A DNA stretch of 7,987 nucleotides from an uncultured Aliarcobacter sp. (lineage in GTDB: Bacteria; Campylobacterota; Campylobacteria; Campylobacterales; Arcobacteraceae). The notes under the pieces are model-generated. The model worked only from the letters and a program-made list of their open reading frames with translations, ran no database searches and was not told the DNA's origin. The stretch is taken from contig CANRCH010000083.1 of assembly GCA_947629065.1 (NCBI GenBank), positions 1 to 7,987 on the forward strand, read 5' to 3'. Position numbers and translations under genes: made by a program. This document shows positions 1 to 6,574 of this stretch, piece by piece; position 1 is the first letter of the stretch; every line of letters begins with the position of its first letter.

Positions 1-648
1 GTTTATGGATTTGTAGCATCAGCGCTTTTATTAACAAGTGTAAATGCACACGATATTTGGGTAGAAAAAAATGACAAAAATCAAGCACAGATTTTTTTTG
101 GTGAGTTCGCTGATAATGAAAAAGAGGGTGCAAAATTCCTTGATAGAATTAAAGCAGAGACTTTTTATCCACAAGGAATTGTAAAAGATGTTAAAAGAGC
201 AGAAAATAGTATTGATTTAACATTAACAAAAAATAGTGATTTAATGCTAGTTGAAGCAGGTGAGCCAAGAGTAAACAAAAATACAAATGAGGCTACAAGA
301 AAAATTAGTTATGCAAAAAGTGGAAGAGAAGGAACAACAGCACTTGCAAACTTTGATTTAGTTCCTGTAGAAAAAAATAGCAATACATTTAAACTAATTT
401 TAGATGAAAAAGCATTAGCAAAAACAAAAATTACAGTAATCTCTCCAACAAAATGGGAAAAAAGTTTCTTTACAAATGAGCAAGGAGAAGTAACAATAAC
501 TACACCTTGGAAAGGTACATATTTAATTGAAGCTAGAAGTGAAGATTTAACAAAAGGTGAAGTAGCAGGAAAAGCTTATGACAAGACAATAAACGCACTT
601 ACATATAGTATAAATGTAGAGCAAGGTATTGCTTGGGAAGATAAGTAA
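1..648 (+). CDS. DUF4198 domain-containing secreted protein (5' partial)
   Basis: The reading frame is open from base 1 to the TAA at 646-648, giving 215 visible residues. The start codon lies just outside the window, and the first in-frame ATG (base 244) is internal. Visible residues 1-16 are the hydrophobic core and cleavage site of a signal peptide (ALLLTSVNA, then HDIWVEK), so the mature protein is periplasmic or exported and probably begins with His17. The C-terminal half has the DUF4198 pattern: a SPTKW motif near residues 149-152, then TNEQGEV and a Gly-Thr-Tyr turn near 172-174, consistent with a beta-sandwich. DUF4198 proteins are commonly encoded beside metal-uptake genes, and some are proposed periplasmic metal carriers. 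Here the next gene, 11 bases on, is a PepSY membrane protein. Allowing a few missing N-terminal residues, the length is slightly short of a typical member of about 250. Family assignment is good; the metal and exact role are inference. Confidence 0.8.
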   Translation, partial: VYGFVASALLLTSVNAHDIWVEKNDKNQAQIFFGEFADNEKEGAKFLDRIKAETFYPQGIVKDVKRAENSIDLTLTKNSDLMLVEAGEPRVNKNTNEATRKISYAKSGREGTTALANFDLVPVEKNSNTFKLILDEKALAKTKITVISPTKWEKSFFTNEQGEVTITTPWKGTYLIEARSEDLTKGEVAGKAYDKTINALTYSINVEQGIAWEDK

Positions 649-659
649 AAGGTTAAAAT

Positions 660-1856
660 ATGCATAAAACATTTTGGTTCCAGTTGCACTGGTTTTTAGG
701 TTTTGTTTTTGGAATTCTACTTTTAATAGTAGGAGTTAGTGGAGCTATATTATCTTATGAAAAAGAGATAATGAATGTTATAAATAAAGATACATATACA
801 GTTCAGGTTCCACAAAATCAAGAGCGATTAAAAGAAGCAGAGATTTTAAAGATTTTCCATGAAAAAAATCCAAGTGAAAAGATAAATAGTATCTCTTTTT
901 CAAGTGATTTGGAAAAATCAGTATCTGTTAATGTTGTAAAAGAGGGTGAAAGAAGAGGAGTAACTACTTATTTAAACCCATATACAGCAGAAGTTTTACC
1001 TGAACTTGTAGGTAAAGATTTCTTTATGTTTGTTTTCAGACTTCATAGATGGTTAGCTTTTGAAGGAACTATTCAAGGTGTAGGAAAACAAGCTGTTGCA
1101 TTAGCAACAATTGCTGCAATTATTCTTACAATAGGTGGAATTATTGTATATTGGCCAAGAATTAAAAATGGTTTTGTAAAGAGTTTAACTTTCTCTTTTA
1201 AACATAAAAAAAGAGCGTTTTTATCAACTATGCACGGTGCAATTGGTATGTGGGTAGTTCCATTTTTCCTTTTGATGTGTTTAACAGGGCTTTACTGGTC
1301 TTATGATTGGTATAGAAGTGCTATGTTTACAGTGTTTCAAGTAGAGCAACCAAAAAGAGCAGCTCCACCACAACAAGCACAAGGTCAAGGTCAAGGTCAA
1401 AAAGAGCAACAAGCTAATAAAACACAAAATGGTGAAAATAGAGTTCAAAAACAAGTTATTGCTTACGATGATATAGCTTCAACTGTAGATTTCTTTAACT
1501 CAAATGTAGCAAGAGATTATCGAAATGCTAGTTTAAGATTAGAACCAAGTAAAAATGGAACTTATACTATTTCATATCTATTTGCAGATGCAACACATTT
1601 TAGAGAATCAAACTCTATGGAAATTGATTTTAAAAATGAAAAAATAGTAAAAGAGTCAAAATATGAGGACAAAAAACTAAACGAAAAGATTATGTCTAGT
1701 ATGTTACCACTTCATAGTGGAGAGTTTTTTGGATGGTTTGGAAAGCTTTCGTATTTTATATCTTCAGCTTTAATGGCACTTTTTGTAATCACTGGTTATA
1801 TGTTGTATTATGACAGATGGAAGAAAAAAAGAGCAAAGGCTTTGAAACAAAAATAA
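660..1856 (+). CDS. PepSY-associated transmembrane protein (PiuB-like)
   Basis: This is a 398-residue inner-membrane protein of the PepSY_TM / PiuB type. Four membrane segments are visible: residues about 9-32, 143-165, 192-214 and 361-384. The family's histidines lie at or near helix ends: His10 (FQLHWFLG), His129 (RLHRWLAF), His192 (MHGAIGMW) and His352 (LPLHSGEFFGW). Residues 40-120 form a PepSY-like extracytoplasmic domain, and 265-335 a second soluble domain in the large loop. Family members are linked to siderophore or iron uptake, and some to reduction of ferric complexes in the periplasm; the direction of electron flow is not shown here. The ATG at 660 has AAGG at 649-652, seven bases upstream. 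The 11-base gap to the DUF4198 gene implies co-transcription. One oddity is a low-complexity Pro/Gln/Gly/Lys stretch at residues 231-265, including GQGQGQ, between the third helix and the second soluble domain. No TonB receptor is visible in the window. Confidence 0.88.
   Translation: MHKTFWFQLHWFLGFVFGILLLIVGVSGAILSYEKEIMNVINKDTYTVQVPQNQERLKEAEILKIFHEKNPSEKINSISFSSDLEKSVSVNVVKEGERRGVTTYLNPYTAEVLPELVGKDFFMFVFRLHRWLAFEGTIQGVGKQAVALATIAAIILTIGGIIVYWPRIKNGFVKSLTFSFKHKKRAFLSTMHGAIGMWVVPFFLLMCLTGLYWSYDWYRSAMFTVFQVEQPKRAAPPQQAQGQGQGQKEQQANKTQNGENRVQKQVIAYDDIASTVDFFNSNVARDYRNASLRLEPSKNGTYTISYLFADATHFRESNSMEIDFKNEKIVKESKYEDKKLNEKIMSSMLPLHSGEFFGWFGKLSYFISSALMALFVITGYMLYYDRWKKKRAKALKQK
1380..1400 (+). 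repeat. In-frame hexanucleotide repeat (CAAGGT, 3.5 copies)
   Basis: CAAGGT occurs three times in tandem and is followed by a further CAA. It encodes alternating Gln and Gly at residues 241-247 of the PepSY protein. Because the unit is six bases, a gain or loss of units would change loop length without breaking the frame. Whether the copy number varies between strains is unknown. Confidence 0.8.
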
Positions 1857-1868
1857 GCATAAAATAAA

Positions 1869-1924
1869 AGGCTAAGGTTTTCTTTGGAACTAAGGTTTTA
1901 ACCTTAGCTCCTTGAACTTAGCTT
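1869..1924. terminator. Nested hairpin between convergent genes, probable terminator
   Basis: Four related arms lie in this gap: GCTAAGGTT (1871-1879), CTAAGGT (1890-1896), ACCTTAG (1901-1907) and AACTTAGC (1915-1922). The inner pair 1890-1896/1901-1907 closes a 4-base loop and extends by GGA/TCC (1886-1888 with 1909-1911) past one mismatch. The outer pair 1871-1879/1915-1922 can close around it with one bulged G. Alternatively, 1871-1879 pairs perfectly (9 bp) with 1900-1908. Read on the minus strand, that hairpin is followed by CTTTTATTTTATG, a reasonable T-rich tail for the chemoreceptor gene. On the plus strand the tail is poorer in T, so termination of the PepSY gene here is less certain. 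Confidence 0.6.
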
Positions 1925-1934
1925 ATACTATTTA

Positions 1935-4121
1935 CTAATTTCTACAATTAATCACTTTTACTTTATCAATACTTTCAAACAGCTCAAGCGATATTTTCTC
2001 AAGATCTTTTGCTTTTGCATTTAATTTTAGATTATTCTCTTTATTTGAGTTTAACTCTATTAAATCATTTAAACTACTTGCGAAATCACTATTTAGATTT
2101 TTTATTTTACTTAGTAAAGCTTTATCAAAATTAGGGTTGTTTTTTGTAAACTCATCTACCCAAATATCAATTGATTTAATATTCTCAATTCTAGATTTTG
2201 TATAGTTTGATAGTTTTAAATAGCTACTATCTTTTGTTTCAAGAAGATTTGTTTTTAGTAGAGCTGTATCATAAACCAAATCAACATCACAAACTTTATC
2301 TAAGCTATCACTTAAAAAACTGGCTCTTGAAGCAGCTGTTACAAGTGAGTTTGACATAGAAGCAATATTTGCCGACATTTGCGAAATCTCTTCTGCAACT
2401 TGTGCGTTTTTTTGTGTAGATTGGTCAAGTGAATTTATTGCATTATTTATTTGAATAATTCCTTTTTCTTGCTCTTTTGAAGCTCTTGCAACACTATCTA
2501 TTGTAGAGATTGTATTAGATATATTTTGATTTAAAAGATTATAACCTTCAATCATATTTGTAGATATATCTTTTCCCTCTTTTGCTTTAGAACTAGCAAG
2601 TTCAACAATATTTTTAATCTCTTTAGCAGCTTCAGCACTTCGTGATGCTAGATTTCTTACCTCTTGAGCAACAACTGCAAAACCTTTTCCAGCTTCTCCT
2701 GCAGTTGCTGCTTCAACAGCTGCATTTAAGCTTAAAATATTTGTTTGGAATGCAATTTGATCAATCACTTCAATAGCTTCATTTATAGATATAACTTTTT
2801 CATAAATATCTTCCATAGAGTTTGAAGTTAAGTTTGCTTGAGTTAGTCCATTTTTTGCTGAACTATTTAACTCATGTGCTAAATTTAACATATTTGAAGT
2901 AGCTTGTGTATTTGCTTGAATAGTTCCTGTAATCTCTTCTAGTGCAGCTGCTGTTTCTTCAAGGCTTGATGCTTGTTGATTTGAAGAGTTTGCAAGATTT
3001 AAAGAAGCACTTGAAAGCTCATTTGTTGATGAGTTTAAAGCATTTCCTGTATTCATAATCATAGCTAATATTTCAGAAGTATTATTTCCCACAAGCTTAA
3101 TAGCATTTGTTAAAGATGCTAAGTTTCCATAAATTCCATCATCTTTTATAATATGATTGAAGTTTGATTTTGAGTACTCTCTTAAAGCTTCATTTATATT
3201 ATCAAGTGTAGATTTTGTTTTTTCTATCATTAAATTTAGTTTATTTTTTAAATCTTCCACATGAAGATTTGATGCTTGACTATTTACTTTGTACACAAAA
3301 AAACCATTTGAAGTTTTTTCTATAACATCATTTGCCTCTTCAATAACAATTGCATCTTGTCTTAATCCATCACGCACTTTTTGCATATATTGATTAAATA
3401 GACCTGCAACTTCACCTATCTCATCTTTTGATTTTACATCTAAATTTATATTTGTATCATTTGAGTTTAATAGATTTGAAAAACCATCTTTTAAACTCTG
3501 TATTGGAGATGTAGCTTTTCTTACAATAAAGAAAATTAATAAAAGAGTAATAAGTCCCAAAATTAAAGATACAAAAGATATTTTTTTAAGTAATGAAGAT
3601 ATATTTTCATCTGTTTCATCAAGTGAAAATGTTAAATCCATAACTCCAATTACATCTCCTATTTCTTGATTTGCGTGACACATCATACACTCAGCAGCCG
3701 CAATCATAGGTTTTATCATTCTTATTGTATGACCGTTCTCGTCATTTATTTGAATAATTTGTTCCTCTTTTGATTTGAAGCTGTCAAGAACTACTTCATC
3801 TTTTGTATATGGAACATCTGTTTCATAAAGTTCCATTAAGCCCAAACTTTTTGCAACCACCAAACTTTTTACACCCTTTATTTGTCTGGCATCTTCTTCA
3901 GCTTTTGCTATAAGTGCAGGATCACCTGTATTCATAGTGTTTCTTAAAGTTTGAAAAATGGAAGCATTTAACATGGATAGAGAAGTTTTCGCATTTGAAA
4001 TAGAATCTTTTGTTACTTGTGTAGTAGTAAAATATACAACAGTTGAACTGCTAATAAAAATCAGAATAAGCAAAGCAAACAAGATTTTATTGCTTATTTT
4101 TTTTGTTATTTCCTCAAGCAT
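1935..4121 (-). CDS. Methyl-accepting chemotaxis protein with periplasmic heme-c sensor domain
   Basis: This 728-residue chemoreceptor would sit in the inner membrane and signal to CheA/CheW. Reading order: short cytoplasmic N-terminus; TM1 about 13-34; periplasmic domain about 35-180; TM2 about 181-200; HAMP about 201-253; HAMP-like linker 254-350; coiled-coil signalling domain about 350-600; C-terminal tail 601-728. The signalling hairpin tip is clear ([19 protein letters not shown], 453-471, then [18 protein letters not shown]). The periplasmic domain contains CMMCH at 145-149, the CXXCH motif for covalent heme c. It is preceded by IRMIKPMI and followed by GVMDLTFSL, resembling the heme-binding sensor domains of some kinases and chemoreceptors in anaerobes. 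Inferred input is therefore redox state or a gas or small ligand. The tail resembles a CZB zinc-binding domain, but the usual His/Cys ligands are absent. There is no CheR/CheB-tethering pentapeptide at the C-terminus. The ATG is preceded by AAGGAG (bases 4126-4131, minus strand). It is transcribed alone, divergently from ruvA. Confidence 0.93.
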   Translation of the reverse strand: MLEEITKKISNKILFALLILIFISSSTVVYFTTTQVTKDSISNAKTSLSMLNASIFQTLRNTMNTGDPALIAKAEEDARQIKGVKSLVVAKSLGLMELYETDVPYTKDEVVLDSFKSKEEQIIQINDENGHTIRMIKPMIAAAECMMCHANQEIGDVIGVMDLTFSLDETDENISSLLKKISFVSLILGLITLLLIFFIVRKATSPIQSLKDGFSNLLNSNDTNINLDVKSKDEIGEVAGLFNQYMQKVRDGLRQDAIVIEEANDVIEKTSNGFFVYKVNSQASNLHVEDLKNKLNLMIEKTKSTLDNINEALREYSKSNFNHIIKDDGIYGNLASLTNAIKLVGNNTSEILAMIMNTGNALNSSTNELSSASLNLANSSNQQASSLEETAAALEEITGTIQANTQATSNMLNLAHELNSSAKNGLTQANLTSNSMEDIYEKVISINEAIEVIDQIAFQTNILSLNAAVEAATAGEAGKGFAVVAQEVRNLASRSAEAAKEIKNIVELASSKAKEGKDISTNMIEGYNLLNQNISNTISTIDSVARASKEQEKGIIQINNAINSLDQSTQKNAQVAEEISQMSANIASMSNSLVTAASRASFLSDSLDKVCDVDLVYDTALLKTNLLETKDSSYLKLSNYTKSRIENIKSIDIWVDEFTKNNPNFDKALLSKIKNLNSDFASSLNDLIELNSNKENNLKLNAKAKDLEKISLELFESIDKVKVINCRN

Positions 4122-4148
4122 ATCTCTCCTTTAGGTTTAAGTGAAATT

Positions 4149-4154
4149 ATTATA
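4149..4154 (-). promoter_or_regulatory. Candidate -10 box for the chemoreceptor gene
   Basis: The minus strand reads TATAAT here, about 27 bases before the ATG at 4121. That would place the transcript start near 4142 and leave a leader of about 20 bases holding the AAGGAG ribosome site. No clear -35 box is seen, as is usual for the main sigma factor in Campylobacterota. I saw no sigma-28 or sigma-54 consensus, but AT-rich DNA gives TATAAT by chance often. Confidence 0.4.
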
Positions 4155-4210
4155 TAATCATCTTTATTTATAAATTATTAATTAAAATAAAAAATTATTA
4201 ATTTTATAAG
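4153..4210 (+). promoter_or_regulatory. Candidate promoter region for the ruvA-ddl-murF operon
   Basis: Two plus-strand -10-like hexamers are possible: TATAAT at 4153-4158 (leader about 70 bases) and TATAAG at 4205-4210 (leader about 18 bases). The first overlaps the minus-strand TATAAT at 4149-4154, so the two divergent promoters could compete for polymerase. No -35 box is recognisable. The sequence alone does not settle which is used. Confidence 0.35.
4172..4203. repeat. 12-base direct repeat in the divergent promoter region
   Basis: AAATTATTAATT occurs exactly at 4172-4183 and again at 4192-4203, a 20-base period or about two helical turns. It lies between the two divergent genes. It could be a paired protein-binding site, or simply a chance match in DNA that is almost all A and T. 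Confidence 0.5.
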
Positions 4211-4234
4211 ATTTTCAAATAGAAGTAGAATTAA

Positions 4235-4789
4235 ATGATAGTTGGATTGATTGGAAAAGTTGTAAAAAAGGACCCAACGCACTTACACATAAATGTAAAT
4301 GGCGTAATATATGAAGTTTTTGTATCTTTAAACTGTAGTTCAAAAGTTATTTCAGATGAAGTAACAGTAGAAATAACAGAAATTATAAGAGAAGATGCAC
4401 ATGCATTATATGGATTTGTTGATTCAAGTGAAAAGAAACTTTTTGATACTGTTATAAAAATAAATGGAATAGGACCAAAGGTTGCAATGGCAATTTGTTC
4501 TACATTTACTCCTAGTTCTTTTGCACAAATAGTTTCAAACAACGATGTAAATATGTTAAAAAGAGTTCCTGGAATTGGACCAAAAGGTGCAAGTAGAATT
4601 TTAGTTGAACTAAGTGGTGTTGTAATTGATGCAACACAAGAACCTGAAAATAGCATAAATCTTGAAGCATCACTGGCTTTAGAGTCATTAGGATTTAAAA
4701 AAGATATAGTTGATAGAACTTTAAAAACTTGTAGTTCAACAACTACAAGTGAGCTTGTAAGAGAAGCACTTAAAAAATTACAAAAATAA
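4235..4789 (+). CDS. ruvA: Holliday junction branch migration protein RuvA
   Basis: RuvA binds four-way DNA junctions as a tetramer and loads the RuvB motor for branch migration in recombinational repair. The protein is 184 residues, the usual length for Campylobacterota. Domain I is an OB fold, residues 1-62 ([10 protein letters not shown] at the N-terminus, HALYGF near 56-61). Domain II has two helix-hairpin-helix motifs, INGIGPKVA (76-84) and VPGIGPKGA (111-119). Domain III, which contacts RuvB, covers about 142-184 (ALESLGF at 147-153). The ATG at 4235 has only a weak upstream ribosome site (AGAAG at 4221-4225), but it matches the family N-terminus exactly. It heads the operon, 14 bases before ddl. 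No ruvB or ruvC is visible in the window. Confidence 0.97.
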   Translation: MIVGLIGKVVKKDPTHLHINVNGVIYEVFVSLNCSSKVISDEVTVEITEIIREDAHALYGFVDSSEKKLFDTVIKINGIGPKVAMAICSTFTPSSFAQIVSNNDVNMLKRVPGIGPKGASRILVELSGVVIDATQEPENSINLEASLALESLGFKKDIVDRTLKTCSSTTTSELVREALKKLQK

Positions 4790-4803
4790 AAGGGATAAAA
4801 TAG

Positions 4804-5847
4804 ATGAAAGTTGCAATAGTTTTTGGTGGACAAAGTTACGAACATGAGATTTCAATTGTAAGTTCAATTGCTATGAAAGATGTTTTAAAAAAAGATGAGT
4901 TAATTTATATTTTTGTAGATGCTTCTAGAGAAGTTTATCATATTCCAACAGATAAAATAAACTCAAAACTTTTTTCAAGTGGTGAGTACAAAAAGTTCGA
5001 TAAAGTCTATTTAAAACAAAATGGTTTTTATAAAATTGGTGGTTTTTTAAAAAAAGAGCAAGATATAGCTTATGATATTGTTTTAAATCTATCTCACGGT
5101 GGAGATGGTGAAGATGGGATTTTTGCTTCATTATTTGAGTTTTATAATATTCCATTTATTGGTCCACGAACGGAAGCATGTGTTGTTAGTTCAAATAAAT
5201 TTTTAACAAAAGGTTATGCACAAAGTGTTGAAGTTAATGCACTTTCTTATCAATACTACACAAAAAACGATAGTGTAAAAGTTGATATGTTCCCTGTCAT
5301 AATTAAACCTGTAAAACTAGGAAGCTCTATTGGAGTTGCTATTGTAAAAGATAAAGCAGAGCTTGATTATGCACTTGATGTTGCTTTTGAGTTTGATGAT
5401 GCAATAATTATTGAGCCATTTATTAGTGGAGTAAAAGAGTATAATCTTGCTGGTACTAAAATAAATGGTGAGTTTGTTTTCTCTATAATTGAAGAGCCAC
5501 AAAAAGCAGAGTTTTTAGATTTTGATAAAAAGTATTTAGATTTTTCAAGAACTTCAAAAGCCCTTGAAGTTGATTTAGGTGAAAAACTAAACAATGAAGT
5601 AAAAAATAGTTTTAAAAAGCTTTACAACACGCTTTTTGAAGGATCAATAATTAGATGTGATTTCTTTGTTGTAGATGATAAAGTATATTTAAATGAGATG
5701 AACTCAATTCCAGGATCAATGGCAAACTATCTTTTTGATGATTTTCCTACAATGTTTAAAAACCTAGCAAATAATCTTCCAAAAAAGAAAAAAATTTCTG
5801 TAACTTATGAGTATGTAAATAAAATTCAAGCAAGTAAGGGAAAATAG
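4804..5847 (+). CDS. ddl: D-alanine--D-alanine ligase
   Basis: This cytoplasmic ATP-grasp enzyme joins two D-alanines to make the dipeptide used by MurF. It is 347 residues, as in Helicobacter and Campylobacter. Visible motifs: GGQSYEHEIS with Glu14 (8-17); SHGGDGEDG with His98 (97-105); KPVKLGSSIGV with Ser174 (168-178), a nucleotide/phosphate loop; Lys243-Tyr244 in the omega loop; Arg284 and Asp286 (IRCDFF); Glu298 and Asn300 with PGS following, the magnesium ligands. Tyr at 244 rather than Phe argues for a dipeptide ligase, not a D-Ala-D-Lac ligase. The rest of the omega loop (DFSRTSKALEVD) lacks the usual Tyr-x-x-Pro-Ala. Tyr309 falls where E. coli DdlB has a substrate-contacting Ser by my hand alignment. 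The ATG has AGGG at 4791-4794, nine bases upstream. One base separates its stop from the hydrolase start. Confidence 0.96.
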   Translation: MKVAIVFGGQSYEHEISIVSSIAMKDVLKKDELIYIFVDASREVYHIPTDKINSKLFSSGEYKKFDKVYLKQNGFYKIGGFLKKEQDIAYDIVLNLSHGGDGEDGIFASLFEFYNIPFIGPRTEACVVSSNKFLTKGYAQSVEVNALSYQYYTKNDSVKVDMFPVIIKPVKLGSSIGVAIVKDKAELDYALDVAFEFDDAIIIEPFISGVKEYNLAGTKINGEFVFSIIEEPQKAEFLDFDKKYLDFSRTSKALEVDLGEKLNNEVKNSFKKLYNTLFEGSIIRCDFFVVDDKVYLNEMNSIPGSMANYLFDDFPTMFKNLANNLPKKKKISVTYEYVNKIQASKGK

Positions 5848-5851
5848 TTTG
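5836..5851 (+). promoter_or_regulatory. Ribosome site and TTG start of the hydrolase gene
   Basis: AAGGGA at 5836-5841 lies inside the end of ddl, seven bases before TTG at 5849-5851. The next in-frame ATG is codon 41, which would remove the HGWG oxyanion-hole motif, so TTG is the likely start. The overlap of the ribosome site with the ddl terminus suggests translational coupling and a deliberately modest initiation rate. Confidence 0.75.
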
Positions 5852-6574
5852 GCCGTAAAAACAATAGAGTATGAAGATAAAAAATTTGATATAGCATACG
5901 ATATTATAAATCCTAGCCAAAAACAAGATATTGTTTTTTTACATGGTTGGGGTTCAAATAAAGAGTTAATGAAAGGTGCTTTTTCAAAATATTTACCAAA
6001 TCTTAGACATATATATATTGATATGCCAGGTTTTGGAAAAAGTCCAAATCAAGAAATTTTAACTACAGATGATTATATAAATATTATGAAGATTTTTTTA
6101 AAAGAGTTAAATTCAGACTTCTTTATAATTGCAGGTCACTCTTATGGTGGAAAAGTTGCAACTCTATTAAATCCAAAAAATTTAGTTTTATTAAGTAGTG
6201 CTGGAATTTTGGAAGAAAAATCAAAAAGTGTTAAATTCAAAATATTTTTTGCTAAAATATTGAATAGTTTAGGCTTAAAAAACTTTACAAAGATTTTTAG
6301 AAGCAAAGATGTAGATAAAATGAGTGAAAATATGTATGAAACTTTTAAAAATGTTTTAAATGAAGATTTCACAAATCACTTTAAAACCTTTCCAAATAAT
6401 GCAATGATTTTTTGGGGAGAAAGCGACACAGCTACATCTTTGGAATCTGGAAAAAAAATAGCAAGTTTGATAAAAAATAGTTCTTTTGTATCTTATATTG
6501 GAGATCACTATTTTTTCCTAAAACACTCAAAAAATATAAGTGAAAGTATAGAAAATGGAATATCTAAATATTAG
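5849..6574 (+). CDS. Alpha/beta hydrolase within the cell-wall operon
   Basis: This 241-residue alpha/beta hydrolase-fold protein has no signal peptide, so it is predicted to be cytoplasmic. The core is intact: HGWG oxyanion-hole motif (32-35), DMPGFGKS (58-65) after strand 4, nucleophile elbow GHSYGG with Ser98 (96-101), probable acid Asp193 (WGESDT, 189-194), and catalytic His220 (GDHYFF, 218-223; His226 is the less likely alternative). Residues about 118-180 form a Lys/Phe-rich helical cap. The start is TTG. The gene begins one base after ddl and its end overlaps murF by 20 bases, so the three are probably co-translated. I remember a hydrolase in the same place in Campylobacter relatives, which would argue for a conserved role near peptidoglycan synthesis. 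The substrate is unknown: the fold also covers esterases, lipases, thioesterases and amidases. I do not assign a specific activity. Confidence 0.9.
   Translation: MAVKTIEYEDKKFDIAYDIINPSQKQDIVFLHGWGSNKELMKGAFSKYLPNLRHIYIDMPGFGKSPNQEILTTDDYINIMKIFLKELNSDFFIIAGHSYGGKVATLLNPKNLVLLSSAGILEEKSKSVKFKIFFAKILNSLGLKNFTKIFRSKDVDKMSENMYETFKNVLNEDFTNHFKTFPNNAMIFWGESDTATSLESGKKIASLIKNSSFVSYIGDHYFFLKHSKNISESIENGISKY

Noticed and set aside
244..648. A separate 134-residue protein starting at the ATG at 244
   Set aside because: The same frame is open back to base 1 and encodes a signal peptide and the conserved N-terminal part of DUF4198, so this ATG is internal.
4122..4234. Riboswitch or small RNA in the divergent intergenic region
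   Set aside because: The region is too short and too uniformly A/T to hold a recognisable aptamer or stable RNA. Only promoter-like hexamers and a direct repeat are supported.
4231..4845. Minus-strand open frame (204 codons) opposite ruvA
   Set aside because: It is antisense to ruvA, which has both helix-hairpin-helix motifs. The minus frame has low-complexity Ser/Phe/Thr content and no family signature.
4925..5594. Several short minus-strand frames inside ddl
   Set aside because: All are short, antisense to a well-supported enzyme gene, and lack motifs or a convincing ribosome site.
6142..6372. Short minus-strand frame inside the hydrolase gene
   Set aside because: It overlaps the cap region of an intact alpha/beta hydrolase and shows no features of its own.
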